Below, piece by piece: positions 1 to 9,030 of a stretch of DNA of 64,000 nucleotides. This DNA is from Streptomyces glomeratus. Its GTDB lineage: Bacteria; Actinomycetota; Actinomycetes; Streptomycetales; Streptomycetaceae. The DNA lies in contig NZ_JAKEEB010000035.1 of assembly GCF_021462825.1 (NCBI RefSeq), positions 21,834 to 85,833 of the forward strand, read 5' to 3'. Both the position numbers and the translations under genes were made by a program. Every line of letters starts with the position of its first letter. Positions within the stretch are counted from its first letter, which is position 1. The notes under the pieces are model-generated. The model was not told the origin of the DNA. It saw nothing but the letters and a program-made list of their open reading frames with translations, and ran no database searches.

Positions 1-1611
1 GTGATCGACGGCCGGACCGTCGCCGCCGCCGAGGAGGAGCGGTTCTCACGGCGCAAGCACGGGAAGCGACCGGTGCCGTTCTCCGCCTGGGAGCTTCCCG
101 AGAAGGCCGCCGCCTGGTGTCTGCGCCGGGCCGGCCTGCGCCCCCAGGACCTCGACGCCGTCGCCTACTCCTACGATCCGCAGCTGGCCCGGCCGACCGA
201 GGCGATGGGGCTCGACGACCCCTGGGACCACCTCCGGCAGACCTACGCCCGTGAGGCACCCCGCTTCCTCCAGGCCGCGCTGCCGGGCCTGGATCCCGGC
301 ATCGTCCGCTTCGTACCCCACCACATGGCCCATGCCGCCTCCAGCGCCTTCGCCGCGCCCGGCGCCGAGGACTCGTCCGTACTGGTCCTGGACGGCCGCG
401 GGGAGTGCGCGTCCCATCTCGCCGCCCGCCGTGCCGGAGACCGGCTCGAACCCCTGTACGCGCAGGAGCTGCCCCATTCGCTGGGGCTCGTCTACGAGGA
501 ACTCACCGACCATCTGGGGTTCCTGCGGTCCTCCGACGAGTTCAAGGTGATGGCCCTCGCCTCGCACGGCAGGCCGCGCATGCTGGAGGAGCTGCGCCGC
601 CATGTGTATCCCACGGGCGACGGCGGGTTCCGGGCCACCGCGGTGCCCTGGCCCGAGCTGTGCCCGCGGCGCGGTGCCGAGGAGCCGTGGACACAGGATC
701 ACGCGGACGTGGCCGCCAGCGCCCAGGCGGTGCTGGAGGAGACGGTGCTGGATCTCGTGCGCTGGCTGCACGGGAAGACGCACCACCGGGTGCTCACGCT
801 CGCCGGAGGCGTCGCCTTCAACTGTGTCGCCAACTCCCGGATCGCCCGTGAGGGGCCCTTCGCCCGGGTGTGGGTGCAGCCCGCGGCCGGCGACGCGGGG
901 ACGGCACTGGGCGGCGCACTGCTGCTGGCGGCCGGCCACGGTGACGGCCCGCAGCCCATGACCGGCGCCGATCTGGGCCGGGACTGGTCGGACGCGGAGC
1001 TCGGGGCGTGGCTGAAGACGGCGGCCGTGCCCTTCGAACGTCCGCCGGACATCGCCACGACCGTGGCCCGGGTGCTTGCGGACAACGGGATCGTCGCCTG
1101 GTTCCAGGGCCGCTCCGAATACGGGCCGCGCGCCCTCGGACACCGTTCGCTGCTGGCCCACCCCGGCCACGCGGGCAATCTCGAACGGCTCAACGACGTC
1201 AAGGGCCGGGAGCAGTTCCGGCCGGTGGCTCCCATGGTGTCGGCCGCCCGCGCCGCCGAGATCTTCGACGGCCCCCTGCCCAGCCCCTACATGCTGTTCG
1301 TCCATGACGTGGCCGAGGCGTGGCGGGACCGCATCCCGGCCGTGGTGCACGTCGACGGAACGGCCCGCATCCAGACCGTGGATCCGGCGGCGGAGCCGCT
1401 GCTGGCCCGGATGCTCGGCGAGTTCGAGCGGCTGACGGGGCTGCCGGTGGTGGTCAACACCAGCCTGAACACGGCGGGCCGTCCCATGGTGGACGATCCC
1501 CGCGACGCACTGGAGTGCTTCGGCTCCTCCCCCGTCGACCTCCTCGCCATCGGCCCGTACGCGATCCGGCGCGGCGATCTCTTCCGCGGCGCCTGCGAGA
1601 GGGAGGCGTGA
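1..1611 (+). CDS. NodU/CmcH-family carbamoyltransferase, 5' end outside the window
   Basis: Carbamoyltransferases of this family move a carbamoyl group from carbamoyl phosphate to a sugar or natural-product hydroxyl. The frame is open from base 1 and begins with residues that normally follow about 15-20 residues of an N-terminal beta strand, so the true start is almost certainly upstream. The N-terminal half shows the EEERFSRRKH motif and the HHMAHAAS stretch of the Kae1/ASKHA-like domain; the C-terminal half has GPRALGHRS and NTSLN, the signature of the YrdC-like carbamoyl-transfer region. It is first in view of a chain of overlapping genes (its TGA overlaps the next ATG), so it probably decorates the heptose-containing glycan made by that operon. 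Substrate is not readable from sequence. Confidence 0.9.
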   Translation: MIDGRTVAAAEEERFSRRKHGKRPVPFSAWELPEKAAAWCLRRAGLRPQDLDAVAYSYDPQLARPTEAMGLDDPWDHLRQTYAREAPRFLQAALPGLDPGIVRFVPHHMAHAASSAFAAPGAEDSSVLVLDGRGECASHLAARRAGDRLEPLYAQELPHSLGLVYEELTDHLGFLRSSDEFKVMALASHGRPRMLEELRRHVYPTGDGGFRATAVPWPELCPRRGAEEPWTQDHADVAASAQAVLEETVLDLVRWLHGKTHHRVLTLAGGVAFNCVANSRIAREGPFARVWVQPAAGDAGTALGGALLLAAGHGDGPQPMTGADLGRDWSDAELGAWLKTAAVPFERPPDIATTVARVLADNGIVAWFQGRSEYGPRALGHRSLLAHPGHAGNLERLNDVKGREQFRPVAPMVSAARAAEIFDGPLPSPYMLFVHDVAEAWRDRIPAVVHVDGTARIQTVDPAAEPLLARMLGEFERLTGLPVVVNTSLNTAGRPMVDDPRDALECFGSSPVDLLAIGPYAIRRGDLFRGACEREA

Positions 1612-2699
1612 TGGGCGGGCGCGGGCAGCGGGTGACGGGCTCCGGCCATGCCGACGACGCGTACGCCGTCGTGATACCGACGCTCGGCCGCCCCAGCCTG
1701 AGCGCCTGTCTGCGGGCGCTGGCCGAGGCCGGCGGCCCGCGGCCGGTCCGGGTGGTTCTCGTCGACGATCGTCACGGGACCGGGGGCGCACCGCTCACGG
1801 TCGACGTGCCCGCACCCCTGCGCGGGGTCACCAGCGTCGTACGGGGCCGTGCCCGGGGACCGGCGGCGGCCCGCAACGACGGGTGGCGGGCGGCCGGTGA
1901 CGTGCCCTGGATCGTTTTTCTCGACGACGATGTGGTGCCGGGCCCCACCTGGGGCGACGACCTCGCCCTGGACCTGGCCGAGGCGACGGACGACACGGCC
2001 GCGATCACCGCCCGTATCGATGTGCCGCTTCCGCCGGACCGGCGGCCCACCGACTGGGAGCGCAGCACCGCCGGGCTCGCCACCGCCCGCTGGATCACCG
2101 CCGACATGGCGTACCGGCGCGCGGCCCTGGAGGCCGTCGGCGGCTTCGACGAACGGTTCCAGCGCGCCTTCCGGGAGGACGCGGACCTGGCCCTGCGGGT
2201 GATCGGCGCCGGCTGGACGGTGAACACAGGTGCCCGCAGCACGACGCACCCGGTGCGCCCCGCCGACCGTTGGGTCTCCGTGCGCCTCCAGGCGGGCAAC
2301 GCGGACGACGTGCTGATGACGCGGCTGCACGGCCCCGGCTGGTGGAGCCGGGCCGGCGCGCCGCGCGGGCGCCTGCCGGGGCATCTCGCGGTGACGGCGA
2401 CGGCCGCGGCGGCGCTCTCGTGCGCCGTGCTGGGCCGGCCGCGAGCCGCCGCGGTGTGCGCGGCGGCCTGGCTGGCCGGGACCGCCGAATTCGCCCTGGC
2501 GCGGATCGCGCCGGGACCCCGGACCCGGGACGAGGTCGCCACCATGGCGCTGACCAGCGTGGCGATCCCGCCGACCGCCGTCTGGCACTGGCTGCGCGGG
2601 CAGGTCGCGCACCGGCACACACCGGCGCTCGTCGCCTACGAGGCCGGTGCACCGCCGCGGGCCCGGCACCGGCCGGTGAGGGAGAGGGTGCGCCCATGA
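1611..2699 (+). CDS. Family 2 glycosyltransferase
   Basis: GT-A fold glycosyltransferase of 362 residues. It has an N-terminal nucleotide-sugar domain starting YAVVIPTLGRP, the metal-binding FLDDDV motif near residue 103, and the acceptor-region signature GGFDERF followed by FREDADLALR. The C-terminal third carries alanine-rich hydrophobic stretches that may be membrane-associated. The ATG overlaps the TGA of the carbamoyltransferase, so it is translationally coupled; its own TGA overlaps the next ATG. In this operon it would add one sugar to a surface or secreted glycan; donor and acceptor are unknown. Confidence 0.88.
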   Translation: MGGRGQRVTGSGHADDAYAVVIPTLGRPSLSACLRALAEAGGPRPVRVVLVDDRHGTGGAPLTVDVPAPLRGVTSVVRGRARGPAAARNDGWRAAGDVPWIVFLDDDVVPGPTWGDDLALDLAEATDDTAAITARIDVPLPPDRRPTDWERSTAGLATARWITADMAYRRAALEAVGGFDERFQRAFREDADLALRVIGAGWTVNTGARSTTHPVRPADRWVSVRLQAGNADDVLMTRLHGPGWWSRAGAPRGRLPGHLAVTATAAAALSCAVLGRPRAAAVCAAAWLAGTAEFALARIAPGPRTRDEVATMALTSVAIPPTAVWHWLRGQVAHRHTPALVAYEAGAPPRARHRPVRERVRP

Positions 2700-3463
2700 C
2701 CGGACCTTCGTCGATGCCCCGGCACCGGACGCCCCTCGCGCGCCCGGTGACCGGGCCCTGGCTGTTCGGCGGGCCACGGCGGGCTCCCGCCCCGCCTGGA
2801 GCCCGCCCGGCCGCGGTGCTCTTCGACCGCGACGGCACGCTCGTCCGCGATGTGCCCTACAACGGCGACCCGGCGCGGGTCGAGCCCATGCCGGGTGCGC
2901 GGGAGGCCGTGGACGCCGTGCGGGCCCGGGGCGTCCCGGTCGGGGTCGTGAGCAACCAGTCGGGAGTGGCCCGGGGACTGCTGACGCGCCACCAGGTGGA
3001 GGCGGTGCGGCTGCGGGTGGAACAACTGCTCGGCCCGTTCGACGTCTGGGCGGTCTGTCCGCACGGCCCGGACGACGGCTGCGGCTGCCGCAAGCCCGCT
3101 CCCGGCCTGGTCGCGGCCGCGTGCGCCCGACTCGGCGTCCCGGTGGAGGCGACCGTCGTCATCGGTGACATCGGCGCCGACGTGGCATCCGCACGCGCGG
3201 CGGGCGCCCGGGGGGTGCTGGTCCCGACGCCGGTCACCCTGCCCGAGGAGATCGAGGCCGCCGGTGTCACGGCCCGCGACCTGCTCACGGCCGTGCGCCT
3301 AGTGCTGGATCCCGAGCCCGGGATCGTCCCGTGGGCGGGGCCCGCGGCGGCCGCCGCGGGTGCCGTGCCGTACGGGGCCGAGGGCGCGCGGGCGGCGTGC
3401 CGGACGAGGGAGACCGGGGAGGGCGCCGGCGGTCCCGGCCCGAGCGGGGGTGGGACACGATGA
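2696..3463 (+). CDS. gmhB: HAD-family phosphatase, GmhB-like (D-glycero-D-manno-heptose 1,7-bisphosphate 7-phosphatase)
   Basis: HAD hydrolase of 255 residues. The nucleophile motif DRDGTL lies near residue 44, motif II VVSNQSG follows, and the zinc-loop CPHxPDDGCGCRKP is the specific mark of the GmhB/HisB-N branch. Motif IV is GDIGADV. GmhB removes the 7-phosphate from heptose 1,7-bisphosphate, the step between the kinase and nucleotidyltransferase activities of HldE, which is encoded in the same operon. The start ATG overlaps the previous stop. There is an N-terminal proline/arginine-rich extension of about 35 residues and a glycine-rich tail of about 40 residues beyond the usual family length. 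HisB-like histidinol phosphatase is less likely given the heptose neighbours. Confidence 0.82.
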   Translation: MTGPSSMPRHRTPLARPVTGPWLFGGPRRAPAPPGARPAAVLFDRDGTLVRDVPYNGDPARVEPMPGAREAVDAVRARGVPVGVVSNQSGVARGLLTRHQVEAVRLRVEQLLGPFDVWAVCPHGPDDGCGCRKPAPGLVAAACARLGVPVEATVVIGDIGADVASARAAGARGVLVPTPVTLPEEIEAAGVTARDLLTAVRLVLDPEPGIVPWAGPAAAAAGAVPYGAEGARAACRTRETGEGAGGPGPSGGGTR

Positions 3464-4617
3464 CCGGCTCCCGTGTGCTCCCCCGCACCCTGGTCGTCCG
3501 GCTGGACAGCGCCGGGGACGTGCTGCTGGCCGGGCCCGCCGTGCGTGCCGTGGCGGCCGGATCCGCGTACACCGCGCTGCTCTGCGGCCCGCGGGGGGTC
3601 CAGGCGGGGAAAATGCTGCCCGGCGTGGACGAGGTGCTCGAGTACGACGCCCCCTGGGTGGGGCTCGAGCCGCCGCCGGTCTCCCGTACGGCGACGCGGC
3701 GGGTGCTGGAGGCGCTGACCGCCCGCCGCTTCGACCGGGCTCTGGTGCTGGTCTCGTACCACCAGAGCCCGCTGCCGATCGCGCTGCTGCTCAAGCTTGC
3801 GGGGATCGGCTGGACGGCGGCCGACAGCGAGGACTACCCGGGCGCCCTACTGGATCTGCGTCACCGCCGGCTGCCGCACCGGCACGAGGCTCTTGCGGCG
3901 CTGGACCTGGCGCGCGACGCCGGATTCGCTCTGCCGCCCGGCGACGACGCGGCGTTGCGTGTGAGGACTCCGCCGGACACCACGCACCTCACGGGGTCCG
4001 GGCCGTATGTGGTGGTGCACCCCGGTGCGGCGGTCCCGGCCCGGGCATGGAGCCCCGGGCGCGCGGCGCGGGCCGCGGCCGCCCTCGCCGCCGAGGGCCA
4101 CCGGGTCGTGGTGACGGGAGGGCCCGGGGAGCGGGACCTGACGGCCGAGGTGGCGGGAGAGCACGGCCTGGACCTCGGCGGTGCCACCGATCTGCGCCAC
4201 CTCGCCGGGATCCTGGCCGGTGCGCGGGTGGCGGTGGTGGGCAACACCGGCCCCGCGCATCTGGCCGCCGCGGTAGGGACACCGGTGGTCTCGGTGTTCG
4301 CGCCGGTCGTACCCGCGGAGCGGTGGGGCCCGTACGGCGTGCCCCATGTGCTGCTCGGGGACCAGGAGGCGGAGTGCGCGGGCAGCAGGGCACGTCGGTG
4401 TCTCGTACCGGGTCATCCGTGTCTCGACGGGGTGAGCGACGCGGAGGTGCTCGCCGCCGTGGCCGCACTCCGGGAGAACCGACCGGCCGGAACCCTCCAC
4501 TCGGACCGGACACGAAAGGCGAACCGGGCGAATCCCGACGTGGATGTGCCGCCGGGGCCGGGGGATGTGCCCGGCCCGGGCGGCGGGTCAGCAACGGAAC
4601 GAGGAGCGACCGTATGA
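3460..4617 (+). CDS. Family 9 (heptosyltransferase-like) glycosyltransferase
   Basis: GT-B enzyme of 385 residues resembling ADP-heptose:LPS heptosyltransferases. It begins TLVVRLDSAGDVLLAGPAVRA, the typical N-terminal strand and glycine loop, and the C-terminal nucleotide-binding half has VVHPGA near the domain junction and GNTGPAHLAAA, the conserved GT9 donor-binding signature. Start ATG overlaps the preceding TGA. Found with GmhA, GmhB and HldE, it is the natural acceptor-side user of the nucleotide-heptose, although the organism type lacks LPS, so the acceptor must differ. The last ~50 residues are a low-complexity proline/glycine-rich tail. Confidence 0.85.
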   Translation: MTGSRVLPRTLVVRLDSAGDVLLAGPAVRAVAAGSAYTALLCGPRGVQAGKMLPGVDEVLEYDAPWVGLEPPPVSRTATRRVLEALTARRFDRALVLVSYHQSPLPIALLLKLAGIGWTAADSEDYPGALLDLRHRRLPHRHEALAALDLARDAGFALPPGDDAALRVRTPPDTTHLTGSGPYVVVHPGAAVPARAWSPGRAARAAAALAAEGHRVVVTGGPGERDLTAEVAGEHGLDLGGATDLRHLAGILAGARVAVVGNTGPAHLAAAVGTPVVSVFAPVVPAERWGPYGVPHVLLGDQEAECAGSRARRCLVPGHPCLDGVSDAEVLAAVAALRENRPAGTLHSDRTRKANRANPDVDVPPGPGDVPGPGGGSATERGATV

Positions 4618-5579
4618 ACATCCTGTTGTGGCATGTGCACGGCTCCTGGACGACTGCGTTCGTCCAGGGCCCCCACACCTACCTCGTTCCCGTGACACCA
4701 GGCCGCGACCCGGACGGGCTCGGGCGGGCCCGTACCTTCTCCTGGCCCGCCTCGGTGCGGGAGGTGACGCCGGATGAACTGCGGGACACCGAGGTGGACC
4801 TGGTCCTGTTGCAGCGGCCGCACGAGCCGGAGCTGGCCGAGCGGTGGCTCGGCGGCCGCCGTCCCGGTCGTGACCTGCCCGCCGTCTACCTCGAGCACAA
4901 CGCCCCGGACGATGACGTCCCCCTCACCCGGCATCCGTTCGCCGACCGCTCGGACCTGACGTTGATTCATGTCACCCACTTCAACCGGCTGTTCTGGGAC
5001 TCCGGCACCACCCGCACCGAGGTGATCGAACACGGCGTCGTGGACCCCGGTCACCAGTACACCGGCCGGCTGGCCCGCGCCGCCGTCGTCGTGAACGAAC
5101 CGGTGCGGCGCGGCCGTCACACCGGTACGGACCTGCTGCCCGCCCTCGCCGAGGCCGCCCCGCTGGATGTGTTCGGCATGGGCACCGAGGGCCTGGCGGC
5201 CCGCCTCGGCCTGCCCGAGGAGCGGTGCCGCGGCGCCGACCTGGCGCAGGCGCAGCTGCACCGGGCGATGGCGGAGCGCCGGTTCTATCTGCATCCGGTG
5301 CGCTGGACGTCCCTCGGCCTGTCACTGCTCGAGGCCATGCACCTCGGGATGCCCGTGGTGGCGCTGGCCACCACGGAGGTGGTCGAGGCGGTGCCGCCCG
5401 GCGCCGGCACGCTTTCCACCCGTCCCGACGTCCTGGCCCGTACCGCCCGGCACTATCTGCACGAACCGGAAGCAGCGGCCGCCGACGGCAGGCGCGCCCG
5501 GCAGGCGGCCCTCGGACGGTACGGGCTCAAGCGTTTCCTCGCCGACTGGGAGCGCGTGATGACGGAGGTCCGCTCATGA
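4614..5579 (+). CDS. Glycosyltransferase, GT-B C-terminal type (GT1/GT4-like)
   Basis: Protein of 321 residues with an N-terminal MNILLWHVHGSW strand, a middle region rich in His/Asn (YLEHNAPDD, HVTHFNRLFWD), and a C-terminal donor-binding segment (SLGLSLLEAMHLGMPVVAL) like the E-x7-E region of retaining GT4 enzymes. It is shorter than typical GT4 proteins. ATG overlaps the previous TGA and its own stop overlaps the next ATG, so it belongs to the glycan operon. The family is inferred from the C-terminal motif; its exact class and substrate are not certain. Confidence 0.8.
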   Translation: MNILLWHVHGSWTTAFVQGPHTYLVPVTPGRDPDGLGRARTFSWPASVREVTPDELRDTEVDLVLLQRPHEPELAERWLGGRRPGRDLPAVYLEHNAPDDDVPLTRHPFADRSDLTLIHVTHFNRLFWDSGTTRTEVIEHGVVDPGHQYTGRLARAAVVVNEPVRRGRHTGTDLLPALAEAAPLDVFGMGTEGLAARLGLPEERCRGADLAQAQLHRAMAERRFYLHPVRWTSLGLSLLEAMHLGMPVVALATTEVVEAVPPGAGTLSTRPDVLARTARHYLHEPEAAAADGRRARQAALGRYGLKRFLADWERVMTEVRS

Positions 5580-6847
5580 CCTCGTCCCTCCGCCCCCTCG
5601 CCGCCGCAACCTTCGACCCGGAGGGCCCCGGCTCCCTCTCGGTCGCCCTCGTCTCGGAACACGCGAGCCCCCTCGCCACGCTCGGCGGGGTCGACGCCGG
5701 CGGGCAGAACGTCCACGTCGCCCATCTCGCAGGCGCACTCGCCGACCGGGGCCACCGGGTGACCGTCTACACCCGCCGCGACGACCCCGGCCTGCCGGAC
5801 CGGGTGGCGCTGCGCGACGGGGTCGAGGTGCGCCATGTCCCGGCGGGTCCGCCCGAGCCCATACCCAAGGACGAACTCCTGCCGCACATGAAGGAGTTCG
5901 GACGCCACCTCGCCAGGACCTGGCGGGTGAGCCCTCCCGATGTGGTGCACTCGCACTTCTGGATGTCCGGGATCGCCTCCCTGCGGGCCGTGCGCGAGCT
6001 GGGGCTGCCCCTGCTGCATACGTACCACGCGCTCGGAACCGTGAAGCGACGGCATCAGCAGCTGGCGGACACCAGCCCCCCGAAGCGCATCGCCTACGAG
6101 ACGGAGGTCGGCCTGGGCTGCGACCGGGTCATCGCCACCTGCCGGGACGAGGTCGTCGAACTGGGCCGCATGGGCATCCCCAGTGGCAGGATCACCGTCG
6201 TGCCGTGCGGGGTCGACACCGCCCTGTTCACCCCGCGCGGACCGGCCGCCGCACCCGGTACCGCCCGGCATCGGCTGCTCCAGCTGGGCCGTCTGGTTCC
6301 GCGCAAGGGCGCGGCGGTCGCCATCGACGCGCTGGCCCTGCTCCCCGGCACCGAGCTCGTCATCGTCGGGGGGCCTCCGGCGGACCGCCTCGACGAGGAT
6401 CCGGAGGTACGCCGGCTGCGCCGTATCGCCGCGGACGCCGGCGTCGCCGACCGGGTCCGCTTCATCGGCGGGGTGCCCAGCCGCGAGGTTCCGGCGCTGC
6501 TGCGCGGGGCGGATGTGGTGGTGTGCCCTGCAGACTACGAGCCGTTCGGGATCGTGCCGCTGGAGGCGATGGCGTGCGGCAAGCCGGTCGTCGCCAGCGC
6601 GGTGGGCGGCCAGCTGGACACGGTCGCGGACCCGAGCACCGGGCGGCTGGTGCCGCCCCGCGACCCGGACGCCCTCGCCCGGGCGGTCGGCGAGCTGCTC
6701 GCCGACCCCGAGGCACGTCGGGCGTGCGGTGCGGCGGGCCGGCGTCGCGTGCTGCGCAGGTACGGCTGGGGCCGGGTAGCCGCGGCCACCGAGGCGGCGT
6801 ACTGCGCCGTCCTGGATGCCCAGCCCGCCGTCAAGGGGGTGGTCTGA
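5576..6847 (+). CDS. Family 4 glycosyltransferase
   Basis: GT-B retaining glycosyltransferase of 423 residues. The N-terminal domain has GGVDAGGQNVHV, the acceptor-side glycine loop also seen in MshA and sucrose-phosphate-synthase-type enzymes, and DVVHSHFWMSG. The C-terminal domain has LQLGRLVPRKG and the E-x7-E motif EPFGIVPLEAMACGKPVVAS. Start is the ATG overlapping the upstream TGA. MshA itself is normally a stand-alone gene, so the operon context favours a glycan-assembly role. A 135-bp gap separates it from gmhA; that gap contains a strong AAGGAGG that is not spaced for gmhA but sits just before a 16-codon frame ending on the gmhA ATG, which may act as a coupling leader. Confidence 0.88.
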   Translation: MTSSLRPLAAATFDPEGPGSLSVALVSEHASPLATLGGVDAGGQNVHVAHLAGALADRGHRVTVYTRRDDPGLPDRVALRDGVEVRHVPAGPPEPIPKDELLPHMKEFGRHLARTWRVSPPDVVHSHFWMSGIASLRAVRELGLPLLHTYHALGTVKRRHQQLADTSPPKRIAYETEVGLGCDRVIATCRDEVVELGRMGIPSGRITVVPCGVDTALFTPRGPAAAPGTARHRLLQLGRLVPRKGAAVAIDALALLPGTELVIVGGPPADRLDEDPEVRRLRRIAADAGVADRVRFIGGVPSREVPALLRGADVVVCPADYEPFGIVPLEAMACGKPVVASAVGGQLDTVADPSTGRLVPPRDPDALARAVGELLADPEARRACGAAGRRRVLRRYGWGRVAAATEAAYCAVLDAQPAVKGVV

Positions 6848-6982
6848 CACGGCCCCCGCCCGCCCGGGCCCGGGCCGGGCGCCCGGCCCACGACAGCCTT
6901 CCCGACCGACCGCGCAGCACCGACGTCCGAAGGAGGTGCGGGTCCGGCCGCCGTCGCCTGCGACGCGGTACGCCCGATCAGC

Positions 6983-7639
6983 ATGACGGAACCAACGGAA
7001 TCCCCTGCACTCGATGCCGCACAGCTGCACTGCCGGTCACTGGAGCGGGCGCTCGTACGGTTGCGCCGGGACGGACTGCATCGGATCGCGGACTGGGGCG
7101 CCCGGCTCGCGGCCGTCCTCCCCGCCGGCGGCCGGCTGCTGGCGGCGGGCAACGGCGGCAGCGCGGCGCAGGCCCAGCATCTGACCGCCGAGCTCGTGGG
7201 CCGGTACCGCAGGGAGCGGCCGGCCTTCTCGGCCATCTCCCTGCACGCGGAGACCTCCAGTGTGACCGCCATCGGCAACGACTACGGCTTCGATCACGTG
7301 TACGCACGGCAGGTGACGGCCCACGGCCGGCCCGGGGACGTGCTCGTGCTGCTGTCCACCTCCGGCCGCAGCACCAATCTGATCACCGCGGCCATGGCGG
7401 GCCGGGCGGGCGGGCTGCGCGTCTGGGCGCTGACCGGGCCGGGCCCGAATCCGCTGGCGGAGGCGGCGGACGACGCGCTGTGCATCGACGCCGACAGCAC
7501 GGCGACCGTCCAGGAGGCGCACCTCGTCGCGGTCCACCTGCTGTGCGAGGGCTTCGACGCGGCACTGGCCGGGCCCGCGGGGGGCGCCGGCCACCAGGCG
7601 GCGCACCGTACGGTGGGGGCCCACCGGAGGGCGTCGTGA
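6983..7639 (+). CDS. gmhA: Sedoheptulose-7-phosphate isomerase (SIS domain)
   Basis: SIS-domain protein of 218 residues. GmhA converts sedoheptulose 7-phosphate to D-glycero-D-manno-heptose 7-phosphate, the entry step to nucleotide-heptoses. Motifs seen are AGNGGSAAQAQHLTAEL, containing the phosphate loop plus the zinc-ligand region, STSGRSTN, and a C-terminal helix QEAHLVAVHLLCEGFD that fits the Gln/His ligands of the family. The GTG start of hldE overlaps its stop. A DnaA-associated DiaA-like SIS protein is an alternative for the fold, but adjacency to hldE and gmhB makes heptose isomerase the best call. Confidence 0.9.
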   Translation: MTEPTESPALDAAQLHCRSLERALVRLRRDGLHRIADWGARLAAVLPAGGRLLAAGNGGSAAQAQHLTAELVGRYRRERPAFSAISLHAETSSVTAIGNDYGFDHVYARQVTAHGRPGDVLVLLSTSGRSTNLITAAMAGRAGGLRVWALTGPGPNPLAEAADDALCIDADSTATVQEAHLVAVHLLCEGFDAALAGPAGGAGHQAAHRTVGAHRRAS

Positions 7640-9030
7640 AGGGGCCGGGGCCGCTCGTCGTGGTGGGGGACGTGCTGCTCGACGAGGACATCGAGGGCGT
7701 CGCCAGCCGCCTGTCCCCGGACGCCCCCGCACCCGTTGTCGATGTCACCGAGGACCGGCGCCATCCCGGCGGAGCGGGGCTGGCCGCCGCGCTGGCCGCC
7801 CGGGACGGCCGGGAGGTGATCCTCGTCAGCGCGCTCGGCGACGACTCCGCGAGTGAGGCCGTACGCCGTGCGCTGCGCGGCCGGGTCCGGCTGGTGGAGA
7901 TACCCCTGAAGGGGAGCCTGCCGGTGAAGACCCGGGTACTGGCGAGCGGCCGGCCCCTGGTGCGGATCGACCGCGGTGGCGGCACACCCGGCGAACCGGA
8001 CGGCGCGGTGCGCGACGCACTGGCCCAGGCGCATGCCGTGCTCGTCGCCGACTACGGGCGACGCACGGCGAGCGCGGTGCGGGAGCATCTGGCGGCCGTG
8101 GCCGCCCGCACGCCCCTGGTGTGGGACCCGCACCCCCGGGGCGACACGCCCGTGCCGGGAGCCCGGCTGGTCACCCCGAACGCCGCCGAGGCACGCGCCC
8201 TGTGCCCGGGCGAGGGCGAATCGCTGCGCGCATACGCCGAGCGCGGGGCGGAACTCGCCGAGCGCTGGCAGACGGCCGGTGTGGCCGTGACCCTGGGCGA
8301 ACGCGGAGCCCTGCTGGCCAGGCCGGGCACCGCTACGCCGATGCTGGTCCCGGCGCCCTACCGGGCCCAGGGGGATCCATGCGGCGCGGGCGACTGCTTC
8401 GCCGCCACGACGGCGGCGGCGCTGGCCGACGGGGCGCTCCCGGAGGAGGCGGTGCAGCGGGCCGTCGCCGAGGCCGCCGCGTTCGTGGCGGCGGGCGGTG
8501 CCGGAAACCCGGCGCTGTGGCGGACGGCGCCGTCGCCGCACTTGGACGCGCCGAAGACCGACGCCTTCGCCCTCGCGGAGCGCGTGCGGGCGCGGGGAGG
8601 CACGGTGGTGGCCACCGGCGGCTGCTTCGATCTGCTGCATGCCGGGCACGTCGGCCTGCTGGAGAGCGCACGGCGCATCGGCGACTGCCTCATCGTCTGT
8701 CTCAACTCCGACGCCTCTCTCGCCCGCCTCAAGGGCCCCGGGCGCCCGATCAACCCCGTGGCGGACCGGGTCCGGGTCCTGGAGGCGCTCGGCAGCGTGG
8801 ACGCCGTCGCCGTCTTCGAGGAGGACACGCCTCAGACACTTCTGGAGCGGCTGCGGCCCGATGTGTGGGTCAAGGGCGGCGACTACTCCGTACAGGAACT
8901 GCCGGAGGCCGAGGCCCTGCGGGCGTGGGGCGGGCAGGCGGTGGTCCTTCCCTACCTCGACGGCCGCTCCACCACCCGCCTGGCGCTGCGCGCGGCGCGG
9001 GCCGCCGTACCCCCGGGCTCACCGCCGTGA
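7636..9030 (+). CDS. hldE: Bifunctional heptose-7-phosphate kinase / heptose-1-phosphate nucleotidyltransferase
   Basis: Fusion of 464 residues. Residues ~1-305 are a PfkB/ribokinase-type kinase (GDVLLDE start, HPGGAGLAAALAA, RIDRGG, and the anion-hole GAGDCFAA). Residues ~325-464 are a cytidylyltransferase-like domain with GCFDLLHAGHV (HxGH) and VKGGDY. HldE phosphorylates C1 of heptose 7-phosphate and, after GmhB action, transfers the nucleotide to give an ADP-heptose. Length and domain order match the family. The GTG start overlaps the gmhA stop (GTGA), so the two are coupled. Heptose pathways of this kind are known in Streptomyces for hygromycin B and septacidin; the product here is unknown. 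Confidence 0.92.
   Translation: MKGPGPLVVVGDVLLDEDIEGVASRLSPDAPAPVVDVTEDRRHPGGAGLAAALAARDGREVILVSALGDDSASEAVRRALRGRVRLVEIPLKGSLPVKTRVLASGRPLVRIDRGGGTPGEPDGAVRDALAQAHAVLVADYGRRTASAVREHLAAVAARTPLVWDPHPRGDTPVPGARLVTPNAAEARALCPGEGESLRAYAERGAELAERWQTAGVAVTLGERGALLARPGTATPMLVPAPYRAQGDPCGAGDCFAATTAAALADGALPEEAVQRAVAEAAAFVAAGGAGNPALWRTAPSPHLDAPKTDAFALAERVRARGGTVVATGGCFDLLHAGHVGLLESARRIGDCLIVCLNSDASLARLKGPGRPINPVADRVRVLEALGSVDAVAVFEEDTPQTLLERLRPDVWVKGGDYSVQELPEAEALRAWGGQAVVLPYLDGRSTTRLALRAARAAVPPGSPP

Noticed and set aside
5576..6847. Assignment of the GT4 gene as mycothiol enzyme MshA
   Set aside because: It lies inside the heptose glycan operon, whereas mshA is normally a stand-alone gene; GGQNV motif alone is not specific.
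6936..6986. A 16-codon frame before gmhA with a perfect AAGGAGG
   Set aside because: Too short to call; mentioned as a possible coupling leader only.
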